A DNA stretch of 64,000 bases from Pyxidicoccus parkwaysis (GTDB lineage: Bacteria > Myxococcota > Myxococcia > Myxococcales > Myxococcaceae): assembly GCF_017301735.1 (NCBI RefSeq), contig NZ_CP071090.1:6810001-6874000 (forward strand), given 5' to 3'. Below the pieces are notes generated by a model that was not told the origin of the DNA, did not search any database, and saw only the letters and a program-made list of their open reading frames with translations. Shown in pieces: positions 36,607-46,193 of the stretch. A program made the translations under genes and the position numbers. Within the stretch, counting starts at the first letter, position 1. Each line of letters begins with the position of its first letter.

Positions 36607-37458
36607 ATGTCAGCGATTGATGTCTCGGTGGTGATGCCCACCCACAAGCGAGAGAAGGAAGTGGTGGAGGCCATCCGCTCCGTGCTTCGGCAGGAGGGGG
36701 TGAACGTGGAGGTCATCGTCCTGGACGACACGCCCGAGGGCACGGCGCGCGCCTCGGTGGAAGGCATTGGCGACGCGCGGGTGCGCTACCTGGTGAATGA
36801 CCCGCCCTCCAAGGGCCGCCCGGCGGTGGTGCGCAACTACGGGGCCACGCTGGCGAAGGGCCGCTACGTGCACTTCCTCGACGACGACGACATGCTCGCG
36901 GAAGGGGCGCTGCACGCCATGGTGAGCGCGCTGGACGCGCGCCCTGACGCGGGTGTCGCGGTGGGCTGGGTGGTGCCCTTCGGCGACGACGCGGACTGGC
37001 TCAAGGACAAGAGCGACTACTTCCAGTGGGCGGCCCGGGTGGGCGCCAGCACGCCCAACAGCGCGTGGACGGTGGCGCACATCCTCTTCCGCGGCACGCT
37101 TTACGTGAATTCCGCGTGCATGGTGCGCCGCGAGCACTTCGGGCCGCTGGGCGGCTTCGACGCCTCCATTCCCGTCTACGAGGACGTGGACTTCTACCTG
37201 CGCGCCATCCGCGCCTTCGGCCACGTCTACGTCAACCGCCCCATCCTGCACTACCGCACGGGCCGGCCCTCGCTGATGCACAACCTGGGCAAGGACGGCA
37301 CGCTGGTCATGCAGTCCAACGAGATGATTCACGGCAAGTACCGCAAGACGAACGGCATGCTGGAGTACCGCGCGCTGCAGTTGCTGATGCGCGCGCTGCC
37401 CTTCGACGTGGCCAAGAAGCTGCCCTTGCGGCTGCCGAAGCAGGGACGCGCTTCATGA
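36607..37458 (+). CDS. Glycosyltransferase family 2
   Basis: 283-aa inverting GT-A enzyme. N-terminal nucleotide-binding strand VSVVMPTHKREKEVVEAI, metal/donor site HFLDDDDMLAEG (DxD region) near residue 96, and catalytic-acid area VYEDVDFYLRAIRAFG. No membrane helices. Stop overlaps the next start as ATGA, coupling it to a PLP decarboxylase, so the two probably serve one pathway, maybe a glycosylated amino-acid-derived product or surface sugar. Confidence 0.87.
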   Translation: MSAIDVSVVMPTHKREKEVVEAIRSVLRQEGVNVEVIVLDDTPEGTARASVEGIGDARVRYLVNDPPSKGRPAVVRNYGATLAKGRYVHFLDDDDMLAEGALHAMVSALDARPDAGVAVGWVVPFGDDADWLKDKSDYFQWAARVGASTPNSAWTVAHILFRGTLYVNSACMVRREHFGPLGGFDASIPVYEDVDFYLRAIRAFGHVYVNRPILHYRTGRPSLMHNLGKDGTLVMQSNEMIHGKYRKTNGMLEYRALQLLMRALPFDVAKKLPLRLPKQGRAS

Positions 37459-38900
37459 GCCTCAAGAGCCGCCTCGTCGGCACCGCGAAGCGCCAGGTGA
37501 AGGAGACGCTGCGCCCGGTGCTGCAAAGGGCCATGGCGCCCTCGCGGACCTCCATCCCCGCCTCCCACTGGGGGCTGGAGCACCGCCCCGGCCAGGGCCT
37601 GTGCCTGGAGGGCGTGCCGCTGAAGGAACTGACGGCCCGCTGGGGCTCGCCGCTCCACGTGGTGCACCTGGACGCGCTGAAGCGCAACGTGCAGCGCTTC
37701 CTCGCGGTGCCTCCGGGCCGCGCGGGCGGGGCCGAGGTCTACTACTCGTACAAGACGAACCCGGTGCCGGGCGTGCTGTCCTTCATGCACGGGCTGGGCG
37801 TGGGCGCGGAGGTCATCTCCGCGTACGAATTGTGGCTGGCGCTGAAGCTGGGCGTGGCCCCCGAGCGCATCGTCTACAACGGCCCGGCGAAGTCCGAGGA
37901 CTCGGTGCGCGAGGCGATTTCTCGTGGCATCCAATTGCTCGCGGCCAACCACGCCGAGGAGCTGGCCGTCTTCTCGCGCATCGCCGCCGAGGTGGGCCGC
38001 CGCCCGCGCGTGGCGGTGCGGGTGAGCACGGACAGCGGCTGGTCCGCGCAGTTCGGCACGCCCATCGCCGGAGGCGCCGCGCTGCGGGCCTTCCAGCAGG
38101 CACGCGCCTCCGGGCACCTGGACGTGGTGGGCCTGCACGCGCACCGCGGCGCCACCCTCCGCACCGAGGGCGAGCTGACCGGCTTCGTGGAATCCGTGCT
38201 CGCCTTCACGGACACGCTGCACCAGGAGCTGGGACAGGACCTGGAGGTGTTGGATTTGGGCGGCAGCCTGTGCACGCCGACGACGGAGCACATCGCCGAG
38301 CGCGACTGGCGCCTCAACCTCACCTTCTTCCGCGACGTGCCTGCACCGGACCCGGCGGCGTCGCTGTCCATCGACCGCTACCTCGCGCTGGTGGTGGAGA
38401 TGGTGGAGTCGCACTACGCGCGCCGGGGCCGGAAGCGTCCTCGCATCTTCCTGGAGCCGGGCCGCGCGATGACGGGCGACACGCAGCTCCTGCTGGCCCG
38501 CGTGCACGCCCTCAAGCAGGGCGAGGACCGCACCTGGGCCGTGCTGGACGCGGGCGTCAACCATGCCGAGTGCGTGCGCAACGAGTACCACCAGCTCTTC
38601 CACGTGGAGCGGCCGGACGCCGAGGCCTCGCGCGTGTACACGCTGGTGGGCCCCATCTGCACGCCGGGCGACACGCTCTACCACGCGAAGCGGCTGCCGG
38701 AGCTCTCCGTGGGGGACACGCTGGCCATCATGGACGCGGGCGCGTACTTCGTGCCCTTCGCCACGTCCTTCTCCTTCCCGCAGCCGGCCATCATCGCGCT
38801 GGACGGAGGGAAGGAGCGGCTGTTGCGCCGCGCCGAGACGTTCGATGACCTGGTGACGTTCGACGCGCCGCCCGCCGAGCCCGCGCGGCTCAGCGGTTGA
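37455..38900 (+). CDS. PLP-dependent decarboxylase, alanine-racemase/DAP-decarboxylase fold
   Basis: 481 aa, fold-type III. PLP Lys in YYSYKTNPVPGVL, then GVGAEVISAYEL, the glycine loop VLDLGGSL and catalytic Cys region VGPICTPGDTLY (C-D motif of DAPDC/ODC enzymes), with ESG-like FLEPGRAM. A 70-residue N-terminal extension (MSLKSRLVGTAKRQVKETL, basic helix) is unusual and could attach to membrane or partner. Substrate (diaminopimelate, ornithine, arginine, or a carrier-bound amino acid) unknown. Confidence 0.85.
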   Translation: MSLKSRLVGTAKRQVKETLRPVLQRAMAPSRTSIPASHWGLEHRPGQGLCLEGVPLKELTARWGSPLHVVHLDALKRNVQRFLAVPPGRAGGAEVYYSYKTNPVPGVLSFMHGLGVGAEVISAYELWLALKLGVAPERIVYNGPAKSEDSVREAISRGIQLLAANHAEELAVFSRIAAEVGRRPRVAVRVSTDSGWSAQFGTPIAGGAALRAFQQARASGHLDVVGLHAHRGATLRTEGELTGFVESVLAFTDTLHQELGQDLEVLDLGGSLCTPTTEHIAERDWRLNLTFFRDVPAPDPAASLSIDRYLALVVEMVESHYARRGRKRPRIFLEPGRAMTGDTQLLLARVHALKQGEDRTWAVLDAGVNHAECVRNEYHQLFHVERPDAEASRVYTLVGPICTPGDTLYHAKRLPELSVGDTLAIMDAGAYFVPFATSFSFPQPAIIALDGGKERLLRRAETFDDLVTFDAPPAEPARLSG

Positions 38901-40188
38901 GCACCATGGAGCGCAGGAAGGCGCGGGGGTGGCGCGCGGAGACGTAGAGAATCTGCGCCAGCTCCACCGCGGTGGGCACCAGGTCATCCGAGTCGATGAG
39001 CGGGTCCACCGACACGCCACGGTGTGACTCCAGCCACTGCCGCCACTGGCGCGCTTCCTCGCCCGGGAGCGCGCCGGACAGCCGCTGGAGGTTGAGCAGC
39101 ATCTCCAGCGCAATCCGGTTGCAGAAGACCTCGCCGCGGCCGCGCCACTCGCGCGCGGCCTTCACCTCGCGCATGAGCGAGTCCCTGTCGCCCAGCGCCG
39201 CGTGGTACGCGAGCAGCGGCAGCGGCAGGCCCCGGGCGATGTCGAAGCCCATCTGCCCGTAGTAGCGGGGGTTGAAGTCGATGAGGAGGAAGTCGTCCTT
39301 CGTCTGGATGAACTCCACCTCGAAGACGCCGTGGTAGCCCAGGCGCTTGCACAGGCGCTTGAGCCCGTCGGCCAAATCCTCGCGCACGGGGGCGGACTCG
39401 AAGCACACGCCCACGCCCAGGCGCCGGGGACGCTGGAGCACCTTCATGGCGCCGCGCACCTCGAACAACTCGCCCGTCTCGTCCACGAAGCCGGAGAGGC
39501 TGTAGATGCCCTGCGCGGCCTCGGGGTGGAACTCCTGCACCATGGGCCGGGCCACCGCAGGGTCGAACCGCACCAGCATGTCCGCGTACCCGTCGCGCGA
39601 GAAGGCACGGTACTCCTCCGCGAGCTGCGAGGGCTCGGACACCGGGTGGCCCTTGCGGTGGGTGGAGTAGAGAATCTGCGTGGTGGGCTTGATGAGGACG
39701 GGGAAGCGCGCCTCGTGGGCGATGGCGTCCAGGTCCTTCTCGGACTCGGGGAACCACGTGCGCGGCAGCCGCAGGCCCACCTCCTGGCCTACCTCGAAGA
39801 GCTTGCGCTTGTTGAGCAGGCCGTAGACGGCGCCGATGCCCGGGTCATAGAGGTGGAAGAGCTCGGAGAGCGCTTCGCGGTGGACGGAGACCAGCCAGGC
39901 GAGCTCGTCGCTCGTGGGGTAGAGCACGTGCCGCATCGGCTCGCGGCGGCCGAAGTCCAAGAGCCACGCCACGAAGTCCTCGGCGCGGGATTCAGGAGGG
40001 CACTGGACGCGGCGCCCGACGTAGCGGGACCAGCTGGCGGGGCCCAGCTTCGCGGGGTCCGCCACCGTGACGTCGATGCCGTTGCGCCCGAAACAGCGCG
40101 CGGCCGCGAGCGTGCCGTAGAAGCTCGCGGAGAAGAGCAGCACGGACGGCCGGCCCTCCACGCGCGCCCGGGGTGCCTCTTCCACCAT
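38890..40188 (-). CDS. ATP-grasp ligase
   Basis: 432 aa. N-terminal pre-ATP-grasp domain (VLLFSASFYGTLAAARCFG), central ATP-grasp with KPTTQ phosphate-binding strand (PVLIKPTTQIL) and C-terminal metal-binding EVEFIQTKDDFLLIDFNPRYYGQMG. Joins a carboxylate to an amine through acyl phosphate. Start ATG 40188 has GAGGA upstream; a further ATG at 40380 would add a signal-like peptide but has no ribosome site. Convergent with the PLP decarboxylase (11-bp overlap); joint pathway is inference. Confidence 0.83.
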   Translation of the reverse strand: MVEEAPRARVEGRPSVLLFSASFYGTLAAARCFGRNGIDVTVADPAKLGPASWSRYVGRRVQCPPESRAEDFVAWLLDFGRREPMRHVLYPTSDELAWLVSVHREALSELFHLYDPGIGAVYGLLNKRKLFEVGQEVGLRLPRTWFPESEKDLDAIAHEARFPVLIKPTTQILYSTHRKGHPVSEPSQLAEEYRAFSRDGYADMLVRFDPAVARPMVQEFHPEAAQGIYSLSGFVDETGELFEVRGAMKVLQRPRRLGVGVCFESAPVREDLADGLKRLCKRLGYHGVFEVEFIQTKDDFLLIDFNPRYYGQMGFDIARGLPLPLLAYHAALGDRDSLMREVKAAREWRGRGEVFCNRIALEMLLNLQRLSGALPGEEARQWRQWLESHRGVSVDPLIDSDDLVPTAVELAQILYVSARHPRAFLRSMVLNR

Positions 40189-40590
40189 GGCGTCCTCAGT
40201 CTCCTGCTGCGAATCCGGCGAACCCGTCTCCCCGCCCCGACGTGAGCGCGACGTTCCCGCACGGGCCGCGGAGCGCGCATGCGACGCCCACGCCAGGGGC
40301 GCGCCTTGCGGGGGAACGCTGGCGCCGGAGGTGGCCGCGGCGAGCCCCGCGGCGATGAGGGAGACGATGTGCCGTTTCATGAAGGTTTGATGGTCTTACC
40401 TGCTCCAGACGCGCGAGCGTTGGCAAGACCCCGGGGGAAAAATTCAAGGCGCAGAATAGCCGTCTGCCCCACACTTTTCTCCTCCCCCCGGACAACTCAT
40501 CTTCTCGGCGTCGGAGAAAGCTCAGCCCGTCCGCCTGCCCTCCGCGCGATGAAGGAGGCATGCATCGCGTCATCCATGGGGCCCCACGCA
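40189..40590. other. Gene-free stretch between ATP-grasp and methyltransferase genes
   Basis: 402 bp. The ATP-grasp frame stays open to 40380 and would encode a signal-like peptide, but ribosome-site evidence favours the internal start. An AT-rich patch GGGGGAAAAATTCAAGG at 40432-40448 could hold the minus-strand promoter. Nothing else is seen. Confidence 0.4.
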
Positions 40591-41406
40591 TCAGGGACGG
40601 ATGCCGCCCTCGGGCTTCCAGACGAGGTAGCCCTGCTCGCCCAGCCATGCGTCCATCACCACACCATTGGTGCGGGAGGCGAGGCGCGGCGCCGTCTCGC
40701 GGAAGACGTCGCGGGGTGCGGTGTGGCCCGCGGCTCGGGCCTCGCGCCAGGCGGCGTCCCACTCGGAGAAGAAGGCGTGGATGGGCTCGCCGGGCCTCAC
40801 GCGGCGGCGCAAATCCCGGGGCAGCCAGTCGCGGAAGAGCAGCGGCGCGAAGCCGTGGCGGAAGTCCGTGTGGAAGAGGAGGGCCTCGCGGTGGGGAGGC
40901 GCGTCCGCGTCGGCGCCACGGCGCAGCAGGTGCGCGGTGAGGATGGCCCCTTCCGGGTCCGCGCTGCCCTCGACGACGAGGCCGGAGGGGAGGAGGAAGC
41001 GCGCCAGCGTGTGATGGACCTCGGGGACGCGCTCGGGCGGGCCCTGGCGCAGCAGGTTCATGGCGCGCACGAGGCGGGCGGGCTCGTCGTCGCGCAGTGG
41101 CAGCGCGAAGCCTCCCTCGCGGAAGTGGGTGCGGGCGTCGGCGTGGGCCGCGGCGGCGCGGGCGCGCTCCGGGTCCAGCTCCACACCGATGACGGTCAGC
41201 TCCGGGTGGAGGGTACGAAAGGCGGCGGCGCTCTCCAGTGTGGTCCACGGGTGCTCGCCGAAGCCGACGTCGACGAAGACGGCGTGGGCCCACGGGCCAT
41301 CGCGACGGGAGAGCAGCTCGCGCTCGGCGTGGCACAGGTACGCGTCCAGGGCGCGCAGGCGGCCTCGCGAGGTGCGTCCACGCGTCTGGGTGTCGAGCGA
41401 CGACAT
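40591..41406 (-). CDS. Class I SAM-dependent methyltransferase-like protein
   Basis: 271 aa. Rossmann start AVFVDVGFGEHPWTTLE gives a motif I-like Gly loop, and LTVIGVELDPERARAAA gives the acidic end of strand 2. Later segments AMNLLRQ and LLPSGLVVEGSADPEG fit motifs post-I/III. Overall shape is a class I methyltransferase, though the Gly loop is degenerate. Start ATG 41406 preferred over a far-upstream ATG that would add 68 Arg-rich residues. Substrate unknown. Confidence 0.6.
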   Translation of the reverse strand: MSSLDTQTRGRTSRGRLRALDAYLCHAERELLSRRDGPWAHAVFVDVGFGEHPWTTLESAAAFRTLHPELTVIGVELDPERARAAAAHADARTHFREGGFALPLRDDEPARLVRAMNLLRQGPPERVPEVHHTLARFLLPSGLVVEGSADPEGAILTAHLLRRGADADAPPHREALLFHTDFRHGFAPLLFRDWLPRDLRRRVRPGEPIHAFFSEWDAAWREARAAGHTAPRDVFRETAPRLASRTNGVVMDAWLGEQGYLVWKPEGGIRP

Positions 41407-41602
41407 GTCCCGCTCATGCGGCGTGCGGTGGCCTTCCGTCAAGGCCCGCCGGCTCACGACGGCATGGCGCCGGACGTAAGAGCCCTCGCGTGGCCAGTGC
41501 GGCATCCGCACCTGCCAGCAGCCGTGCGTGCGGCAACGTCTGCCCCGACGGGGAGCCGCGCGGGCCCCGGGTTTCCTCCCGCCGACGGAGGCCGGTAGGC
41601 TC

Positions 41603-42634
41603 ATGGGCACCGTGGACTCCTCCCCTAACTGTCCCCGCTGTCATGCGCCGCGTGCCCCGGGGCCGGAGTGCCCTCGCTGCGGCGTCATCTACGCGAAGGC
41701 GGATGCGCGGGCCGCGCGTGATGCCGTCGCGAAGGAGCCCGCCGCTCCGGCCCCTGCCGCGGTGCTCGCACCGGAGGAACCGCCCCTCATCGACCCGGCG
41801 TGGCTGGTGCGCCCCGGAGAGCTGCGCTCGGACGTCCTCCCCGAGGCGACGCCCGACGTGAACGCCGACGCCGAGGACGCCGCCTGGGAGCTGAAGCTGC
41901 ACACGTGGGTCATCCCCATCGTGCTCGTGGTCTCCTACCTGCTCACCGCCGGCTCGCTCGGGTTCATCGTGCGGCTGTTCACCATGCCGCTCCACGAGCT
42001 GGGCCACGCCGTCACCGGATGGCTGTGCGGCTACGTGTCCGTCCCCACGCTGTGGGTGACGTACAACTTCGGGCGCTCGTACTTCCTCGCGGCGCTGGCG
42101 GCTGGAGGGCTCGGCTTCTGGTGCTGGTGGGCCAGGAAGCACCAGCGCTGGGGCCAGGTGGCAGCGGCCGGTGGGCTCCTCTTCACGCAGCTCATCGGGA
42201 CGCTGTTCCTCTCCGAGCCGACGGCGCTGATGCTCATCACCTTCAACGGCGACGGGGGGATGATGATGATGGGCGCCGCGCTGATGGCCACGATGTACGC
42301 GCGCCCCGGCAGCTACGTGCACGAGCACGGCCTGCGCTGGGGCTTCGTCGTCATCGGCGGCACCAGCTTCATGGACGGCCTGCTCACGTGGTGGCGCGCC
42401 CGCAGGGACTTCGCCGAAATCCCCTTCGGCCAGATGGAGGGCGTGGGCCTCAGTGACCCGAGCCACCTCGTGGACGAGTACGGCTGGACGGAGGCAGGCC
42501 TCATCCGCCGCTACCTCACGGTGGGCGTGATGTGCCTCGTCTTCCTCGCCGTCCTCTACGCCGTGAAGCTCGTCCAGGGCCGGCGGCGCCTGCGTCAGGC
42601 CACCGAGCCGAACGGCCAGGTGAAGCCGGCGTAG
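41603..42634 (+). CDS. Zinc-ribbon plus M50-like membrane metalloprotease
   Basis: 343 aa. N-terminal zinc ribbon CPRCHAPRAPGPECPRCG (residues 9-26), a Pro/Ala linker, then a polytopic membrane domain of about seven helices with HELGH (131-135) in TMPLHELGHAVTGWL, the HExxH zinc site of site-2-protease-type enzymes. The second M50 motif (NxxP-D) is not obvious, so activity is uncertain. Possible intramembrane proteolysis controlling a regulator. Last 40 bp overlap the convergent MBL gene. Confidence 0.72.
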   Translation: MGTVDSSPNCPRCHAPRAPGPECPRCGVIYAKADARAARDAVAKEPAAPAPAAVLAPEEPPLIDPAWLVRPGELRSDVLPEATPDVNADAEDAAWELKLHTWVIPIVLVVSYLLTAGSLGFIVRLFTMPLHELGHAVTGWLCGYVSVPTLWVTYNFGRSYFLAALAAGGLGFWCWWARKHQRWGQVAAAGGLLFTQLIGTLFLSEPTALMLITFNGDGGMMMMGAALMATMYARPGSYVHEHGLRWGFVVIGGTSFMDGLLTWWRARRDFAEIPFGQMEGVGLSDPSHLVDEYGWTEAGLIRRYLTVGVMCLVFLAVLYAVKLVQGRRRLRQATEPNGQVKPA

Positions 42635-44136
42635 CGCACCACCTCCGGCTTCCTCCGCCCCTTCCACGCCAAAGCCTCTCCGGGCCGCAGCAGCAGTGCC
42701 TGAGGCCCATGCTTCACAGCGCGCCGCACGTCCGCGAGCCGCTCCGGATACGGGTCCGCGTCCGGGTTCTCATCCATGAGGCTCGCACCGCTCACCGGCT
42801 GGCCGGGATAGCCCTCGTAGCGAGGCCCCATGCCCTCGCGCCAGTACCAGGGCGCTCCGCCGTCCGCGCACGGCACCACGTAGCGCGCGCCCAGGAGCTC
42901 GCCGTAGTGCAGCGCCTCCTCCGGCCCGGCCATGAGCTGCTGCGGCTTCGTCAGCGCCCCGCGCGGCACGTTGACGAGGAACGCGTCCAGCGTGGTGAAG
43001 CCGAAGAAGATGGGCGCCAGCTTGAAGCCGCGCACGCCGCAGAAGAGCACGTCCACCGGCCCCTCCTCGCGCAGCACCTTCCGGCACACGTCGCGCATGT
43101 CCCCGCGCACGTCGTGTCCCGAGTCCGCGAAGAAGGCCGACGTGAAGCCCGGCGCGCGCACCAGCCACGCATTGCCCTCGTTGAAGAGGTCCTTGTAGGG
43201 CCCCTCCTCGTCCGTGGGCTGCTCGCCATGGAAGGGCAGCGCGCGCACGGTGACGTCGCCCACCTGCCGCGACTCGCCCCAGCGCAGCGGCTCCACGCGC
43301 GTGAAGCCGAGCTGCGCAAGCCTCAGCGCGCAGTCGGTGGAGAACAGGCTCTCGCGCGCGACGCGCGGCACGAAGATGCGCGTGTCCCGAGGCAGCGGCA
43401 GCAGCGAGCCCAGGTGGAAGTGGTCCCCGTGCGAGTGGGTGATGACCACCGCGTCCACCCGGCCCACGTCCCTCGGTTGCATGGGCTGGTAGCCTCGTGA
43501 GTCCACGAGCCCCGAGGGCCGGAAGTACGGGTCCACAAGCACGCGCGCCTCGCGGCCGGACACCAGCACCGTGTTGTGCCCCACGAAGAGGGCTCCGGGC
43601 CCGGGCACCTCCACCGGCGCCTCGTGCTTCACCAGCCAGCCGGCCTGCCCCATATCCGCCAGCAACTCCGCCACCACGGGCACGACGGACAGCGCGCGCA
43701 ATTCCGCGCGGGTGGCACCCCGGGCCAGCGTGGCGAAGAGGTCCGCGACGTGGGGCCACTCGGACGTGCGCACGGGGACGTCCAGGCCCAGTGACTCCTG
43801 GCGCAGGTGCAGCACGCGCGGGCGGTGCCGCGTGGCGTCCGGGAAGAGCACCTCGCGCCGCAGCACGCGACGGCCCAGGCGGCGCCGCTTCCCGTCTTCA
43901 CAGAGGGCCGCGTAGCGGGGCGTGTCCTCGAGCCAGCGCACCAGCGCATCCGCATCATGCAGCGTGCCCTCGCGACCGAGCAGGGCGACCTGTCGCTTGA
44001 GCGGCAGGTGGGCCCGGCGCACGGGGCGCGCGGTGGGGCCCTGGATGCTGCAGCCCAGGTCCTCGTGGTGGTCGGCCTCCGTCCGGGCCGACGCGAGGAC
44101 GGCCAGGCTGACGCCGCGATGCAGGGTGAGTCGCAT
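42595..44136 (-). CDS. MBL-fold metallo-hydrolase, two-domain
   Basis: 513 aa. C-terminal beta-lactamase-fold domain with metal motif THSHGDHFHLGSLL near residue 232, ADSGHD, and a second metal Asp/His later. The first 200 residues are an unrecognised, Arg-rich domain without signal peptide. Start ATG 44136; the open frame continues upstream over the antisense of the OPT transporter and is rejected. Its 3' end overlaps the M50 gene. Hydrolase substrate unknown; RNase or lactonase-like options remain. Confidence 0.8.
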   Translation of the reverse strand: MRLTLHRGVSLAVLASARTEADHHEDLGCSIQGPTARPVRRAHLPLKRQVALLGREGTLHDADALVRWLEDTPRYAALCEDGKRRRLGRRVLRREVLFPDATRHRPRVLHLRQESLGLDVPVRTSEWPHVADLFATLARGATRAELRALSVVPVVAELLADMGQAGWLVKHEAPVEVPGPGALFVGHNTVLVSGREARVLVDPYFRPSGLVDSRGYQPMQPRDVGRVDAVVITHSHGDHFHLGSLLPLPRDTRIFVPRVARESLFSTDCALRLAQLGFTRVEPLRWGESRQVGDVTVRALPFHGEQPTDEEGPYKDLFNEGNAWLVRAPGFTSAFFADSGHDVRGDMRDVCRKVLREEGPVDVLFCGVRGFKLAPIFFGFTTLDAFLVNVPRGALTKPQQLMAGPEEALHYGELLGARYVVPCADGGAPWYWREGMGPRYEGYPGQPVSGASLMDENPDADPYPERLADVRRAVKHGPQALLLRPGEALAWKGRRKPEVVRYAGFTWPFGSVA

Positions 44137-44244
44137 GACGCGGATGTTAATGCCGCGCCGCGTGAGTAGGGGCCTGGATGACTCGGGGTGCGTGAGAGCC
44201 GTGCGCGCGACAGTCGCGGAGAACGCCGCTACCCTGTGGGGCAC

Positions 44245-46107
44245 ATGGCACAACCCGCTCCCCAGCGTCCCCTGCCCCCTGCCTCTCCCGATGTGCCCGC
44301 TTCCGAGGGCGTCCAGCAGCGCTTCGGCTGGCTTCCCGAGGTGGGCACGTGGAAGTACCACGCGCTCCTCAGCGCGGTGGCGCTCCTCATCCTCGGCCCG
44401 CTGGGCGGCATCGCCGCCTCGTACATGAACTTCAGCGTGGGCTTCTTCGTGGGCGGCCAGGTGCTCGCGGGCATCCTCGGCAGTGCCGTCACGTATGGCT
44501 ATGGCGCGGAAGGCAAGCACGGCGCCAACTACATGCAGACGATGGCCGCGTCGGTGGCCTCGCTGTGCGCCATGTCCGTGCTGATTCAAGCCATGGTGTG
44601 GCTGGGCATGGAGATGCCGCCCGCGTGGCACCTGATGCTCTTCGTCGGCTGCGTGGGCATGTTCGCCGTGGGAGTGGGCATGCTCTACACGCCGTTGCTC
44701 GTGGACAAGCTCCAGCTCGACTACCCGTCGGGCCTGGCCGTCGCGAACATCCTCCGCGCGCTCACCGACAAGCGGCTGCTCAAGGCGTCCATCTCCAAGC
44801 TCGGCGGCGGCACGCTGCTGGGCGCGGTGACGGCGTGGCTGACGGAGAAGGTGGCCTTCGTGGGCGCCATCGGCACGAGCGCCGCCACGGTGGGCGCCGG
44901 CATGATTGTGGGCAGCCGCATCACCGTGCCCGGCATCGTCATGGCTGCTGTCGGCCTGGTACTGCTGCCCTCCTTCCGCGAGTGGGGCTGGCTGGGCCCC
45001 AATGAGCCCTTCCGCAAGATTGGCTTCCTCGTGGGCCTGGCCATGATTTGCGGCGCGGCGGCAGTGGACCTGTCGCTGCTCGCGGTGCAGGCGGCGGCGA
45101 AGATTCGCGCCCGCGCCTCGGAAGCAGTGAGCGCGGAAGAGGAGTCCTGGAAGAAGGTCAACATGGGCCGGCTGATGGCCTGGGTGGTGGGCTGGGGAGC
45201 GGCGACGCTGCTGGTGGGGACGCTGGTGCTGCATCAGCCGCTGGGCTGGCTCCTCCTGGGGCTCGCGCTGGCGCTGCTCTTCGTGCTCATCAACGGCATC
45301 TCCTACGGCATCACCGACCAGAACCCCATCTCCAGCGCGTTCGTCATCTCCGTGATGCTGATGTCGCTGATGGGGCTGAAGAACCCGCTGGTGGGGCTGA
45401 TGGGTGCCACGATTCTGCTCGTCTCCACCTCGGTGGGCGTGGACATGCAGCAGGACCGCTCCACCGGATGGCGCCTGGGCACCAACCGCGTGCTCCAGTT
45501 CCGCTACCAGGTGCTCGGCGTCACCGTGGGCGCGCTGTTGTGCGTCGGGCTGGCGAAGGTGTTCATGGCGGCCTACCCCGCGCTCACCATCAACCAGCTC
45601 GACAACCCCAAGGCCGAGGTGGGCCAGTGGGGCTCGGCGATGACCTACAAGCTGGTGGGCGCCATCCGCGGCCTGGGCACGCTGTCGGACGTCACGGTGA
45701 AGCTGCTGCTCATCGGCCTCGCCATCGGCTTCGTGACTCAAGCCGTGCGCAAGGGCCTCTTGAGCCGCCCCGGCTACCAGCGCTTCATCAAGGGCTCGCG
45801 GACGGGCTTCGTGGTGGGGTGGATGATGGACTCCCTGCTGCTGTCGAGCCCCTATGCCTCGTCCTTCGGCGGCTTCGTGAACTTCCCGGTGGCGCTGTGG
45901 TTCGGCGCGGGCGGCATCTTCACCTCGGCGTGGAACACCCTGGCGCAGCGCGGCCAGAAGGCCCACGCCGCGGGCAGCCCCGGCCAGGGCGAGGCGCTTC
46001 CGGAAGACATGAGCAGCATGTCCCTCATCGGCGGCGGCCTCATCGCCGGCGAGTCGCTCTTCTTCCTCATCGCCGGGATGATTGGCCTCGCGTCGCTGCT
46101 CGCGTGA
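44245..46107 (+). CDS. OPT-family oligopeptide/metal-chelate transporter
   Basis: 620-aa polytopic inner-membrane transporter with about 14-16 helices. OPT family landmarks: GGQVLAGILGSAVTYG, HGANYMQTMA, LQLDYPSGLAVANIL, and NPISSAFVISVMLMSLMGLKNP. Takes up peptides or metal-chelating compounds with protons. ATG 44245 chosen by removing 19 Arg-rich upstream residues. Divergent from the MBL gene, 108 bp apart. Confidence 0.88.
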   Translation: MAQPAPQRPLPPASPDVPASEGVQQRFGWLPEVGTWKYHALLSAVALLILGPLGGIAASYMNFSVGFFVGGQVLAGILGSAVTYGYGAEGKHGANYMQTMAASVASLCAMSVLIQAMVWLGMEMPPAWHLMLFVGCVGMFAVGVGMLYTPLLVDKLQLDYPSGLAVANILRALTDKRLLKASISKLGGGTLLGAVTAWLTEKVAFVGAIGTSAATVGAGMIVGSRITVPGIVMAAVGLVLLPSFREWGWLGPNEPFRKIGFLVGLAMICGAAAVDLSLLAVQAAAKIRARASEAVSAEEESWKKVNMGRLMAWVVGWGAATLLVGTLVLHQPLGWLLLGLALALLFVLINGISYGITDQNPISSAFVISVMLMSLMGLKNPLVGLMGATILLVSTSVGVDMQQDRSTGWRLGTNRVLQFRYQVLGVTVGALLCVGLAKVFMAAYPALTINQLDNPKAEVGQWGSAMTYKLVGAIRGLGTLSDVTVKLLLIGLAIGFVTQAVRKGLLSRPGYQRFIKGSRTGFVVGWMMDSLLLSSPYASSFGGFVNFPVALWFGAGGIFTSAWNTLAQRGQKAHAAGSPGQGEALPEDMSSMSLIGGGLIAGESLFFLIAGMIGLASLLA

Positions 46108-46193
46108 AACATTACTGAGACGAGATATGCCAGACAGGCTGGAGAGACTGGGATAGCTTGAGCCAGTCTCACTCAACCCGTCCGAGGTGTCTC

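Noticed and set aside
40189..40380. Signal-peptide extension of the ATP-grasp protein
   Set aside because: No ribosome site at 40380 and a secreted ATP-dependent ligase is unlikely; GAGGA before 40188 supports the short form.
44137..46176. 680-codon N-terminal extension of the MBL protein
   Set aside because: It lies antisense to the OPT transporter and is His/Arg/Ala-rich; the clean start at 44136 is used.
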